Shown here: positions 46,508-57,112 of the stretch, in pieces
Numbering within the stretch: the stretch's first letter is position 1
How the letters are laid out: each line of letters starts with the position of its first letter
DNA from: Prauserella rugosa
Lineage (GTDB): Bacteria > Actinomycetota > Actinomycetes > Mycobacteriales > Pseudonocardiaceae
Length of the DNA: 64,000 nt
Direction of reading: 5' to 3'
NCBI RefSeq assembly: GCF_000719975.1
Contig: NZ_JOIJ01000004.1
Coordinates: forward strand, 248,001 to 312,000
Position numbers and translations under genes: made by a program
Notes under the pieces: generated by a model
Databases searched by the model: none
What the model saw: the letters and a program-made list of their open reading frames with translations, nothing else
What the model was told of the DNA's origin: nothing

Positions 46508-48019
46508 ATGCGCACCGACTCCACCACCGCCCGCAGCTGGTGCGGCCTCGTGGTCCTGCTGCTGCCCGCATTGCTGACGTCGATGGACATCTCGGTGCTG
46601 TTCGTGGCGGCACCCGCGATCACCGAGGCGCTCGAGCCGACGTCGGGGCAATGGCTGTGGGCGATGGATATCTACGGCTTCGTGATGGCCGGACTGCTCG
46701 TCACGATGGGCGGGCTCGGCGACCGGTTCGGACGGAAACGCCTCCTGCTCGCAGGCGCCGCGTTGTTCGGTGTGGCGTCGGCGATCGTGGCCTACGCGCC
46801 GAACGCCGAGCTGCTCATCGTCGGCCGGGCCATGCTCGCGATCGGCGGCGCGACGCTCGCACCGTCCACCCTGGCGCTCATCCGCACCATGTTCACCGAC
46901 GAGCGGCCACGCCGGATCGCGGTCGGCGCCTGGACCGTCGCGTTCTCCGGAGGATCGGTCGCGGGGCCGATCGTCGGCGGGATGCTGCTCGACCAGTTCT
47001 GGTGGGGAGCGGTGTTCCTCATCAACGTGCCGGTGATGGTGCTGTTGCTCGTGGCGGGGCCCGTGTTGCTGCCCGAATCACGCAACCCCACCCCGGCACC
47101 GTTCGACCTCGCCGGCGCGGCCCTGTCCCTGACGACCGCGCTGGCCGCGGTGTACGCGCTCAAACGGGTCGCCGACGGCGGGGCCGATCTCTTGGCCGCC
47201 GCGGCGGCCCTGCTCGCGCTCGCAGCCGGCGCCGGCTTCACCGCGCACTCCCGGCGCGCCGCCCACCCGCTGTTCGACGTCGGACTGCTGCGCAAGCCCC
47301 CGTTCGCGACGGCGATCGGTGCGAACACCGTCGTCGCACTGGCGACCACCGGTCTGGGTGCGCTGGCGTTCACATTCCTGCAGCTGGTGCACGGTCTGTC
47401 CGCATTGGAGTCGGCGCTGTGGGCGCTTCCCACCTTCGCGGGCGCGATCGCGGGCTCGGCGGCGTCTGCCGCGCTCGCGGGCCGGATGCCCCCACCGGTT
47501 CTCCTCGCGACCGGACTCACGGTCACCGCCGCCGGACTCGGCGTCGTCGCGTTCGGCGAGCCCGCCACATCACTGGGGGTGTTCCTCGCCGGCTACACGG
47601 TGCTGACGACGGGGGTCGGCATGACGGCCACCGCGGCGAACTCGCTCGTGCTGACGACGGCTCCACCGCAACGAGCCGGCGCGGCCTCCGCGCTCTCGGA
47701 GACGAGCACGGAATTCGGTGGTGCACTGGGGATCGCGACGTTCGGCACCGTCGCGAGCGCCGTCTACGCGTCGGGGATCGCGGACGCGGCGGCCGGCAGG
47801 GTTCCCGCGCACGCCTCCGACACGGTCGCCGCCACGCTCACCGCCGCAGGAGGTCTCGACGAGCCGCACCGCACCCTCCTCCGCGAGGAGGCGCTGGCCG
47901 CCTACACCGACGGGCTCACGGCCGCCGCGACGGCGGGGCTGTTCGCCGCGGCACTCGCCGCCGCGGGTGCGCTCACCGCCGGCCTGCGACAGCGAGAACC
48001 CTCCGGCGTCGCGCGCTGA
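46508..48019 (+). CDS. MFS multidrug exporter (DHA2 type)
   Basis: 503 residues from ATG 46508. About 14 membrane segments. Motif A is GGLGDRFGRKRLLLAG; LTSMDISVLFVAAPAI in helix 1 and GGSVAGPIVGGMLLD in helix 5 (motif C, antiporter) define the DHA2 drug:proton antiporter family. Likely exports a toxic compound sensed by the neighbouring TetR. TACAAT lies 8 nt before the start, so the message is probably leaderless. Ends in a 15-bp-stem terminator shared with katG. Confidence 0.88.
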   Translation: MRTDSTTARSWCGLVVLLLPALLTSMDISVLFVAAPAITEALEPTSGQWLWAMDIYGFVMAGLLVTMGGLGDRFGRKRLLLAGAALFGVASAIVAYAPNAELLIVGRAMLAIGGATLAPSTLALIRTMFTDERPRRIAVGAWTVAFSGGSVAGPIVGGMLLDQFWWGAVFLINVPVMVLLLVAGPVLLPESRNPTPAPFDLAGAALSLTTALAAVYALKRVADGGADLLAAAAALLALAAGAGFTAHSRRAAHPLFDVGLLRKPPFATAIGANTVVALATTGLGALAFTFLQLVHGLSALESALWALPTFAGAIAGSAASAALAGRMPPPVLLATGLTVTAAGLGVVAFGEPATSLGVFLAGYTVLTTGVGMTATAANSLVLTTAPPQRAGAASALSETSTEFGGALGIATFGTVASAVYASGIADAAAGRVPAHASDTVAATLTAAGGLDEPHRTLLREEALAAYTDGLTAAATAGLFAAALAAAGALTAGLRQREPSGVAR

Positions 48020-48029
48020 GCGGCCTGCG

Positions 48030-48080
48030 ACGCGAAACGGCCCGCCGCCGGGAATCCCCGGACGACGGGCCGTTTCGCGT
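48030..48080. terminator. Bidirectional terminator between the MFS gene and katG
   Basis: ACGCGAAACGGCCCG (48030-48044) and CGGGCCGTTTCGCGT (48066-48080) pair perfectly over 15 bp, with a loop that itself holds a smaller CCGGG/CCCGG stem. It lies between two convergent genes. Confidence 0.85.
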
Positions 48081-48094
48081 GTGTCAGGCCGGGA

Positions 48095-50329
<2,235 letters not shown>

Positions 50330-50758
50330 TCAGGAACTAACTGCGGAACAGCCGGGGCACAGGCCCCAGTAGATGATCTCGGCCTCGTCGATGACGAAGC
50401 CGTGGTCGTCGGAGGCGTCCAGGCACGGTGCCTCGCCGACGGCGCAGTCGACGTCGGCGATGGCCCCGCAGGATCGGCACACGACGTGGTGGTGGTTGTC
50501 CGCGACCCGCGTCTCGTAACGCGCGACCGATCCCATCGGCTGGATACGCCGGACCAGGCCGGAGGCTGTCAACGCACGCAGCACGTCGTACACAGCTTGA
50601 TGGGAGACCTCACCGAGTTCCGCACGCACCAGCCCGATGATCGAGTCGGTGTCGGCGTGCGGATGTTCGTGCACCACGGACAGCACCGCCACCCGCGGGC
50701 GGGTGACGCGCAGGGACACCCCGCGCAGCAGCTGTTCGAAATCCGTGGCTGTCGACAC
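50330..50758 (-). CDS. furA: FurA, Fur-family regulator of katG
   Basis: 142 residues from GTG 50758. Fur winged helix (SLRVTRPRVAVLSVVHEHPHADTDSII, then SHQAVYDVLRALTASGLVRRI) and metal-binding dimerisation domain with HHHVVCRSCGAIADVDC and C-terminal CPGC for structural zinc. In actinobacteria FurA represses furA-katG and is relieved by peroxide or metal loss. Probably leaderless, 7 nt after its minus-ten; its binding site covers the minus-35. Confidence 0.94.
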   Translation of the reverse strand: MSTATDFEQLLRGVSLRVTRPRVAVLSVVHEHPHADTDSIIGLVRAELGEVSHQAVYDVLRALTASGLVRRIQPMGSVARYETRVADNHHHVVCRSCGAIADVDCAVGEAPCLDASDDHGFVIDEAEIIYWGLCPGCSAVSS

Positions 50759-50765
50759 GGCCGGA

Positions 50766-50796
50766 AGTCTGCCGCAAAATCTTGAATCAATCAAGA
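50766..50796 (-). promoter_or_regulatory. furA-katG promoter with FurA box
   Basis: On the minus strand: TTGATT (50794-50789), 17-bp spacer, CAGACT (50771-50766), then 7 nt to GTG 50758. The inverted repeat TCTTGA-ATCAA-TCAAGA (50780-50796) overlaps the minus-35 and matches the AT-rich FurA boxes known upstream of furA in mycobacteria and Streptomyces. Confidence 0.8.
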
Positions 50797-50939
50797 ATGA
50801 CTCCCCGTGCGTCACCCCGCGGAACGAACCGCCGGCAACGGGTGCCGCCGTCGCGGCAGCGAAACCCAGCGATCCCCACCGATCCCCCGTGGTGGCGCCC
50901 GACACGCGGGACTGGCGTTCCCCTGCACGACTGCCGAAG

Positions 50940-50958
50940 TTAGGGTAGGCACAGTTAA
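50940..50958 (+). promoter_or_regulatory. IdeR/DtxR-type iron box
   Basis: TTAGGGTAGGCACAGTTAA matches 14 of 19 positions of the DtxR/IdeR consensus TTAGGTTAGGCTAACCTAA. It contains TAGGGT (50941-50946) as a possible minus-ten and precedes the siderophore-binding protein gene by 25 bp, so iron repression is expected. Confidence 0.75.
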
Positions 50959-50983
50959 CGACTGTCCCCCGAAAGGCCTACTC

Positions 50984-52006
50984 ATGCGTCGTGCCGTCAG
51001 CCCCCTGCGGGCTCTGCTCGCCGTGCTGCTCACCGGTGCCCTCGTGGCACTGACCGGCTGTACGACCACCGGCGACGAGTCGGCCGACTCGGGCGGTGCG
51101 AACCTCAACCCCTCCGCAGACGCAGGCCAGTTCCCGGTCACCATCCCCACCAAGTTCGGCGACGTGACCGTCGAGAAGCCTCCGCAGCGCGTCGTGGCAC
51201 TGGGCTGGACCGACGCCGAGGTGGCGATGGCACTGGGCGTGCAGCCCGTCGGGGTCGCCGACTGGCTCGAGGTGGGCGGCAACGGACTCGGGCCGTGGTC
51301 ACCGCAGAAGTACGAGCGGGCACCCGAGAAGCTCGGCACGCTCGAGGTCAACATGGAGAAGGTCGCGGCGCTCAATCCCGATCTGATCCTCGACACGCGT
51401 TCGAGCGGTGAGCGCTCGCGGCACGACAAGCTCAGTGAGATCGGCGTCCCCGTCGTCAGCCTCCCGAAGAACGCCGACGACTACCTCACCACGTGGCAGC
51501 AGCAGCTCGACATGATCGGCAAGGCGCTCGGCAGGCAGGACAAGGCCGAGCAGCTGCGCGACGACCTCGAGGCGAAGTTCGACCGCGTCGCGAGTGAGCA
51601 CCCGGAGTTCAAGGGCAAGGAGATGGTGCTGGCCTCGCGTCTGCCGGACGCGTGGGGCGCCTACCTCGAAGGCGACGGCCGCGTCGAGTTCATGGAGCGG
51701 CTCGGGTTCGTCAACTCCCCGCGCGTGGAGCGCCAGCCGGGCGGTCGCGGGTTCTCCGTGCCGATCTCCGACGAGCGGCTCGACCTGCTGGACGCCGACC
51801 TGACCGCCGTGTTCCTCATCGGCGCCAAGCCCGAGGACGTCACCGGCGACCCGCTCTACCAGGCCGTCCCGTCGGTCGAGAAGGGCAACGACCTGGTGCT
51901 GAGCGATCAGGACATCTCCCTGGCGTTCTCCAGCAACTCGGTCGTCGGCCTGTCGTGGGCACTCGACGAGGTGGTGCCGATGCTCGCCAAGACCCTCGGC
52001 GACTGA
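50984..52006 (+). CDS. Iron-siderophore ABC transporter substrate-binding lipoprotein
   Basis: 340 residues from ATG 50984 with GAAAGG upstream. Lipobox at VALTGCTTT, Cys as the lipid anchor. Periplasmic-binding FecB/FhuD fold: FGDVTVEKPPQRVVALGWTDAEVAMALG, PDLILDTRSSGERSRH, and GLSWALDEVVPML at the end. Captures ferric siderophore and hands it to the two FecCD permeases downstream. Lies 25 bp after an iron box. Actinobacterial binding proteins of this form often serve desferrioxamine-like or catecholate siderophores; specificity is not readable. Confidence 0.9.
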   Translation: MRRAVSPLRALLAVLLTGALVALTGCTTTGDESADSGGANLNPSADAGQFPVTIPTKFGDVTVEKPPQRVVALGWTDAEVAMALGVQPVGVADWLEVGGNGLGPWSPQKYERAPEKLGTLEVNMEKVAALNPDLILDTRSSGERSRHDKLSEIGVPVVSLPKNADDYLTTWQQQLDMIGKALGRQDKAEQLRDDLEAKFDRVASEHPEFKGKEMVLASRLPDAWGAYLEGDGRVEFMERLGFVNSPRVERQPGGRGFSVPISDERLDLLDADLTAVFLIGAKPEDVTGDPLYQAVPSVEKGNDLVLSDQDISLAFSSNSVVGLSWALDEVVPMLAKTLGD

Positions 52007-52009
52007 CCC

Positions 52010-53026
52010 GTGACACAGCTGCGCGTGCGGAACCCGGCGACGGCCGGGAAGGTCCTGGGCATCGGCGCGCTGCTGGTGGCGGCGTGTGTGCTGAGCCTCG
52101 CGGTCGGCACCAAGGACATCTCGCTCTCCACCGTGGTCGACGCGCTGACCTCGTTCGACCCGGAGAACACCGACCACCTGATCGTCGCCGAACGGCGCAT
52201 CCCGCGGACGCTCGCCGGTCTGCTCGTCGGCGCCGCACTGGGGCTGGCGGGCGCGCTGATCCAGGGCGTCACGCGGAATCCGCTCGCCGATCCGGGCATC
52301 TTCGGCGTCAACGCCGGTGCCGCCCTGTTCGTGGTGATCGGCATCGCCGTGTTCGGCGTGACGAGCCTGACCGGCTACGTCTGGTTCGGATTCGCCGGGG
52401 CCGCAGCAGCGTCCGCGGTGGTGTACGCGATCGGCTCCCTGGGCCGCGGCGGCGCGTCGCCGTTGAAACTGGCGCTCACCGGTGCTGCGCTGACGGCCGC
52501 GCTGAGTTCGCTGCAAAGCGCCGTACTGCTCACCGACCCGGCGACCCACGACCGGTTCCGCTTCTGGCAGGTCGGCACGCTCGCCGGCCGCGACATGACG
52601 ATCGTCTGGCAGGCGCTGCCGTTCCTGGCCGTCGGCATCGTCGGGGCGCTGCTGCTCGGGAAGGTCCTCAACGGACTGTCCCTCGGCGACGACGTCGCCC
52701 GCTCCTTCGGCCGCAACACGACGACCGACCGCGTGCTGTGCGGGGTGGCCGTGGTCGTGCTCGCCGGAGCCGCGACCGCACTCGCAGGCCCGATCACGTT
52801 CCTCGGGCTCGCGGTGCCGCACGTGGCGCGCATGGTCGCCGGGCCGGACTACCGCCGGATCCTGCCGCTGTCGATGCTGATCGCACCCATCCTGTTGCTG
52901 CTGGCCGACGTGCTGGGCCGCATCGTGGCCAGACCCGGCGAGGTGCAGGCCGGGGTCGTGACGGCGCTGCTCGGCGCACCGGTGCTCGTGCTGCTCGTCC
53001 GGCGGAGGAAGCTGGCTCGCCTATGA
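52010..53026 (+). CDS. FecCD-family siderophore permease 1
   Basis: 338 residues from GTG 52010, three bases after the binding-protein gene. FecCD motif set: RIPRTLAGLLVGAALGLAGALIQGVTRNPLADPGIFGVNAG and the coupling-helix region GPITFLGLAVPHVARMVAG. Nine to ten membrane segments. Overlaps the second permease by ATGA. Confidence 0.93.
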   Translation: MTQLRVRNPATAGKVLGIGALLVAACVLSLAVGTKDISLSTVVDALTSFDPENTDHLIVAERRIPRTLAGLLVGAALGLAGALIQGVTRNPLADPGIFGVNAGAALFVVIGIAVFGVTSLTGYVWFGFAGAAAASAVVYAIGSLGRGGASPLKLALTGAALTAALSSLQSAVLLTDPATHDRFRFWQVGTLAGRDMTIVWQALPFLAVGIVGALLLGKVLNGLSLGDDVARSFGRNTTTDRVLCGVAVVVLAGAATALAGPITFLGLAVPHVARMVAGPDYRRILPLSMLIAPILLLLADVLGRIVARPGEVQAGVVTALLGAPVLVLLVRRRKLARL

Positions 53027-54162
53027 CCCCGCCCGCGACGCCGCATCGGACATCACCGGGAACGCCACCGAGCACACCGGCATCTGTTCCGCCCGCTCCG
53101 TCCGGCGCCGAGTCCGCGAAGCCGGTACCGGCGGCCGACGTCGCACGCGTGGCTCGCGCCCGCGGACGCGAACGCCGACGCGCCCACCTCGTGACGGCCG
53201 CGTTGCTGGCCGCGCTTGTGGTCGTGTTCCTGGGATCGCTCTCGGTCGGCGACTTCCAGATCGGTATCCCCGATCTGCTCGCCGCGTTCGCCGGGGACAG
53301 CCTGCCGCGCATCGACTACGTGCTGTTCGACCTGCGACTCCCCCGCGCGATCACCGGCACGCTGGTGGGGCTGGCCTTCGGACTGGCGGGGTCGCTGTTC
53401 CAACGACTGCTGCGCAATCCACTGGCCAGTCCGGACGTGCTCGGCATCTCGGCGGGCGCGAGTGCCGCCGCCGTGCTGTGCATCGTCGCGTTCGGTGCGA
53501 GCGGGTTCGTCGTGTCGGCGGGCGCGTTCACCGGCTCGATCGCCGCGGCGGCGCTGATCTACGCGCTCGCCTGGCAGCGGGGCATCAACGGCTACCGGCT
53601 CGTGCTGATCGGCATCGGCGTCAACGCGGCCCTGTTGAGCGTCGTGTCGTTCCTGATGACACGCGCCGACATGACCGACGCCGAACAGGCGCTGCTGTGG
53701 CGCACCGGCAGCCTCTACGACAGCACCTGGGAGAAGCTCCTCCCGCTGGCAGGCTCGCTCGCGGTGCTGGTGCCGCTGGCGCTGGTGCTGGCCAGAGCAC
53801 TGCCGACTCTGCAGCTCGGCGACGATTCGGCGCGCGGACTGGGACTTCCGGTCGAACGCTCGCGGATCGCGCTCCTGCTCACCGCGACCGGGCTCATCGG
53901 GGTCGGCACCGCGGCCGCGGGCCCGATCTCGTTCGTGGCGTTCCTGTCCGGGCCGATCGCCGCGCGACTGCTCGGCGGGGCCCGTCCGGGAGTCGTGCCG
54001 GCCTCGCTCGTGGGTGCGCTCGTCGTGCTGTGTTCGGATTTCGCGGCGCAGCATCTGCTCGGCACGCAGCAGTTCCCCGTCGGGGTGGTCACCGGCGCCG
54101 TCGGGGCCCCCTATCTGCTGTGGCTGCTGGCCAAGAACAATCGCGCGGGACGCGGAGCGTGA
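53023..54162 (+). CDS. FecCD-family siderophore permease 2
   Basis: 379 residues from ATG 53023. A 55-residue Pro/Ala/Arg-rich cytoplasmic extension precedes the first membrane helix, unlike most FecCD proteins. Core motifs: RLPRAITGTLVGLAFGLAGSLFQRLLRNPLASPDVLGISAG and AAAGPISFVAFLSGPIAARLL. Pairs with the first permease. A 16/32-bp repeat separates it from the ATPase gene. Confidence 0.92.
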   Translation: MTPPATPHRTSPGTPPSTPASVPPAPSGAESAKPVPAADVARVARARGRERRRAHLVTAALLAALVVVFLGSLSVGDFQIGIPDLLAAFAGDSLPRIDYVLFDLRLPRAITGTLVGLAFGLAGSLFQRLLRNPLASPDVLGISAGASAAAVLCIVAFGASGFVVSAGAFTGSIAAAALIYALAWQRGINGYRLVLIGIGVNAALLSVVSFLMTRADMTDAEQALLWRTGSLYDSTWEKLLPLAGSLAVLVPLALVLARALPTLQLGDDSARGLGLPVERSRIALLLTATGLIGVGTAAAGPISFVAFLSGPIAARLLGGARPGVVPASLVGALVVLCSDFAAQHLLGTQQFPVGVVTGAVGAPYLLWLLAKNNRAGRGA

Positions 54163-54184
54163 CGGATGCCGCGCAGAACCGGTG

Positions 54185-54280
54185 ACAGTGCAGCAGACGG
54201 GCACGGCAGCATGCGGACAGTGCAACACGCGGGCACGGCACCGCGCGGACAAGGCGGCACGCGGGTAGTGCAGGACAGGG
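54185..54280 (+). repeat. 16/32-bp tandem repeat inside the siderophore operon
   Basis: Six 16-bp units, best seen as three 32-bp copies (54185-54216, 54217-54248, 54249-54280). Representative halves: ACAGTGCAACACGCGG and GCACGGCACCGCGCGG. The second copy includes GCAACACG, the complement of the 21-bp-array core. The last unit supplies the purine-rich ribosome site of the next gene. Confidence 0.9.
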
Positions 54281-54287
54281 GACAAAG

Positions 54288-55811
54288 ATGAGTGAGAGCA
54301 GCGTGGCGACGGACAGTGCCCCCGACAGCGCGCACGGCAGCGCCCGGGACACCGCCGGCGACCGCGACGAGGCGGTGTCGCGCGCTGCGCATGCCACCAC
54401 CGTGCACACCGAGGACATCACCCTCGGCTACGGCGATCGCACGGTGGTGGACGCGCTCTCGGTGACCGTGCCGCCCGGCGGGTTCACCGTCGTCGTCGGC
54501 CCCAACGCGTGCGGCAAGTCGACGTTGCTGCGCGGCATGGCACGGCTGCTGCGCCCGACGTCCGGCGCCGCGTACCTGGACGGCAAGAGCATCCACACGC
54601 TGCCCAGCCGCGAGGTCGCGGTCAAGCTGGGCGTACTGCCGCAGTCACCCACCGCCCCGGAGGGCATCACGGTGACCGACCTCGTCGGACGCGGCCGGTC
54701 TCCGCACCAGGGTTGGTTCGGCCGGTGGTCGGATGCCGACGAGAAGGCCGTCGCCGACGCGATGCGGGCGACCGACACACTCGAACTCGCCGACCGTTCC
54801 GTCGACGAGCTGTCCGGCGGTCAGCGCCAGCGCGTGTGGATCGCCATGGCGCTTGCGCAACGTACCGACGTGCTGCTCCTGGACGAGCCGACGACGTTCC
54901 TCGACGTGACCCACCAGGTCGAGGTGCTCGATCTGCTGGCCGACCTCAACCGCACCGAGGGCACCACGATCGTTGCCGTGCTGCACGATCTGAACCTCGC
55001 CGCTCGCTACGCCGACCACCTGGTCGTCCTGTCCGAGGGCAGGCTCGTCGCCGAAGGGGCGCCGCGCTCGGTCGTGACCGAGGACCTGGTGCGCGAGGTC
55101 TTCGCGATGCCGTGCCGCGTGATCGACGACCCGGTGTCGCTGACCCCGCTCGTGGTCCCCATCGGGCGCAATCATGTCGCGAGCGAGAGCCGAACGACCG
55201 GCCCCGCGGACGGCGACGTCCCGTCGCCCGCTGAGTCGACCGTCACCTCGGAATCCGAGCTGCGCGAGATCGTCGAGGAACCGGTCGCGGTGATCAGCGA
55301 CAAGGCCGCGCCCGCGATCGACGCCGAGACACGGCGGTTCCTCGAGGCCTCACCGCTGTTCCTGTTGGCCTCGGGCGCACCGGACGGCACCGTCGAGGTC
55401 TCCCCTCGCGGCGACGAGTCCTGCAGTGCGCTGATCCTGGACGAGCAGACGATCGCATTCGCCGACCGGCCAGGCAACCGCCGGGTCGACAGCATGCGCA
55501 ACATCCTGCGCAATCCGCACGTCGGCATGCTGTTCCTCGTTCCGGGTACCGAGCACACGGTGCGGGTGAACGGTACGGCCGCCATCAGCCGCGACGCCGA
55601 GCTGCGGGACCGATTCGCCGTGAAGGGAACGCCGCCGGAACTCGCGATCGTGGTCACCGTGACCGAAGTTTTCGTCCACTGTGGACGCGCGTTCAGTCGG
55701 TCGAAGCTGTGGGACACGGCGACGTGGCCATCGCCCGAGAGCCTTCCCACCGCCGGAACGCTGCTGAAGGCACACGCGGCACTTCGCGACGCGCGCCGCG
55801 CCGAGTCCTGA
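54288..55811 (+). CDS. Siderophore ABC ATPase fused to a PPOX-type flavin-binding protein
   Basis: 507 residues. Residues 40-295: FepC-type ABC ATPase with Walker A GPNACGKST (71-79), signature LSGGQRQRVWIAMALA, Walker B LLLDEPTTFLD, and switch His in VLHDLN. Residues about 320-500: a full-length PPOX/pyridoxamine-phosphate-oxidase-like FMN-binding protein of the MSMEG_1061/DR_2398 type: SESELREIVEEP, LFLLASGAPDGTVEVSPRGD, ADRPGNRRVDSMRNILRNPHVG, then VHCGRAFSRSKLWD. The frame is continuous, joined by an acidic linker. Energises siderophore import; the C-terminal part could reduce iron or flavin (inference). A 30-residue low-complexity N-terminus precedes the ATPase. Confidence 0.9.
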   Translation: MSESSVATDSAPDSAHGSARDTAGDRDEAVSRAAHATTVHTEDITLGYGDRTVVDALSVTVPPGGFTVVVGPNACGKSTLLRGMARLLRPTSGAAYLDGKSIHTLPSREVAVKLGVLPQSPTAPEGITVTDLVGRGRSPHQGWFGRWSDADEKAVADAMRATDTLELADRSVDELSGGQRQRVWIAMALAQRTDVLLLDEPTTFLDVTHQVEVLDLLADLNRTEGTTIVAVLHDLNLAARYADHLVVLSEGRLVAEGAPRSVVTEDLVREVFAMPCRVIDDPVSLTPLVVPIGRNHVASESRTTGPADGDVPSPAESTVTSESELREIVEEPVAVISDKAAPAIDAETRRFLEASPLFLLASGAPDGTVEVSPRGDESCSALILDEQTIAFADRPGNRRVDSMRNILRNPHVGMLFLVPGTEHTVRVNGTAAISRDAELRDRFAVKGTPPELAIVVTVTEVFVHCGRAFSRSKLWDTATWPSPESLPTAGTLLKAHAALRDARRAES

Positions 55812-55918
55812 CCCGGCTTACGGGAACCACGCGGATTGCACCTCATCGCCACAGCACCACGCGAGGCTGGTGTCGTCTGCCCACCCAGGGCCGGCGACAC
55901 AGAAGAAGGGGTTCATCC

Positions 55919-56251
55919 ATGCTCAAGAAGACCGCACTGACCGTCGGCGCCGCGGCGCTGCTCGCAGGCTTCACGGGCGGTACGGCCGCCGCCGCGCCCG
56001 AGGCCGAATCCTCCGCGGCCGGTACGCCCTCGGCCGCAGGGTGCACGGCGCGCTGGCACGGCGAGTTCACCGGCGGCCTGCACCAGCGGGTGCACCTGAC
56101 CGCAACGGGCTGCGGAGTGACCGACGGGGTCATGGCCAGGATGGACCTGAGCAACGGCATGTCGACCGAATGCAAGCCGATGAACGCCGACGGTTACGTG
56201 TTCTTCGACGTTCCGTCCTTCGTGGACGCCACCGCGACGCACTGGTGCTGA
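55919..56251 (+). CDS. Small secreted hypothetical protein
   Basis: 110 residues from ATG 55919 with AGAAGAAGGGG upstream. Signal peptide (MLKKTALTVGAAALLAGFTGG) ends near AAAAP. Mature protein of about 80 residues has four Cys (GCTARWHG, TGCGVTD, TECKP and the C-terminal residue), probably two disulfides in a small beta-sandwich. No family recognised. Ends 8 bp before a strong hairpin. Confidence 0.75.
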   Translation: MLKKTALTVGAAALLAGFTGGTAAAAPEAESSAAGTPSAAGCTARWHGEFTGGLHQRVHLTATGCGVTDGVMARMDLSNGMSTECKPMNADGYVFFDVPSFVDATATHWC

Positions 56252-56258
56252 CACCGTC

Positions 56259-56301
56259 GGATCCGCAGAGCGCGTGCACCGAGCACGTACTCTGCGGATC
56301 C
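56259..56301. terminator. Strong bidirectional hairpin
   Basis: GGATCCGCAGAG (56259-56270) pairs exactly with CTCTGCGGATCC (56290-56301); an inner CGTGC/GCACG stem lies in the loop. Located between a plus-strand secreted protein gene and a minus-strand ABC exporter, both ending toward it. Confidence 0.85.
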
Positions 56302-56347
56302 GGGAATCGCCGGAGACCTCGCGGCCGCGGCGGCACTCACGCCATGC

Positions 56348-57067
56348 TCAGCGCCGGGGCTCCCAACGGAACATCTTCGCCGCCAGGTTCGCGGCCACGA
56401 ACACCCACGCGAGGGTCGGCGCGAGCAGGATCAGCGAGTCCGACAGCGCCGCGCCACCGTTCCAGGCGTTGAGGATGAGCTCGGTGGCCGCACCGCCGGG
56501 AAGCAGCCGCTTGACCAGCTCCATGTCCTCGGTGCCGGTGATCCCGATCCAGCTCGCCACGACGATGACGCCGATCGCCACGGGCAGCGTCGTGACCTGG
56601 GCGTGGTCGGGCGAGTTGGTCAGACCCGCCGTCGCCAGTGCGAAGCCGACCAGCATCGCGAGCGTCGCGACGACGGCCACGGCGAGGAGGACGACGTTCG
56701 CCGGTCCGCCTGCCACGATGCCGAAGACGATCAGCACTCCCGCGACCTGCACGGCCGCGAGTGCGGTGACCGGCAGCAGCAGTCCGCCGAGGATGCCGGC
56801 GTCGCCGATCGCCGTCGACCGGAGCCGTTTGAGGAACAGGTTCTGCCTGCGTGAGGCGAGCGTGGTCACCGACGTCGTGTACAGGCCGAAGGCTCCCACG
56901 GTGAACACCACGATCGCGGCGATGTAGCCGAGGCTGCCGAGGTCGGCGAAGATCTCGTGCCGGTAGATGAAGAACGCGCTGACCGCGATCGGCATGATGA
57001 AGCTGGTGACCAGCACCAGACGGTTACGGAAGAGCTGGACGAGTTCGCCGTAGGCGATGCCGAGCAT
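56348..57067 (-). CDS. ABC-2 type exporter permease
   Basis: 239 residues, six hydrophobic segments, beginning MLGIAYGELVQLFRNRLVLV as in ABC-2 permeases. Middle part has QNLFLKRLRSTAIGDAGILGG, the conserved cytoplasmic loop region. Partner of the ATPase 45 bp upstream. Substrate unknown; such systems near DesK/DesR-like pairs often export lipids, peptides or drugs. Confidence 0.87.
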   Translation of the reverse strand: MLGIAYGELVQLFRNRLVLVTSFIMPIAVSAFFIYRHEIFADLGSLGYIAAIVVFTVGAFGLYTTSVTTLASRRQNLFLKRLRSTAIGDAGILGGLLLPVTALAAVQVAGVLIVFGIVAGGPANVVLLAVAVVATLAMLVGFALATAGLTNSPDHAQVTTLPVAIGVIVVASWIGITGTEDMELVKRLLPGGAATELILNAWNGGAALSDSLILLAPTLAWVFVAANLAAKMFRWEPRR

Positions 57068-57112
57068 GGAAGTACTCCTCGGTGAGATGGTCTGGACAGG
57101 CGTGGGGGGTGC

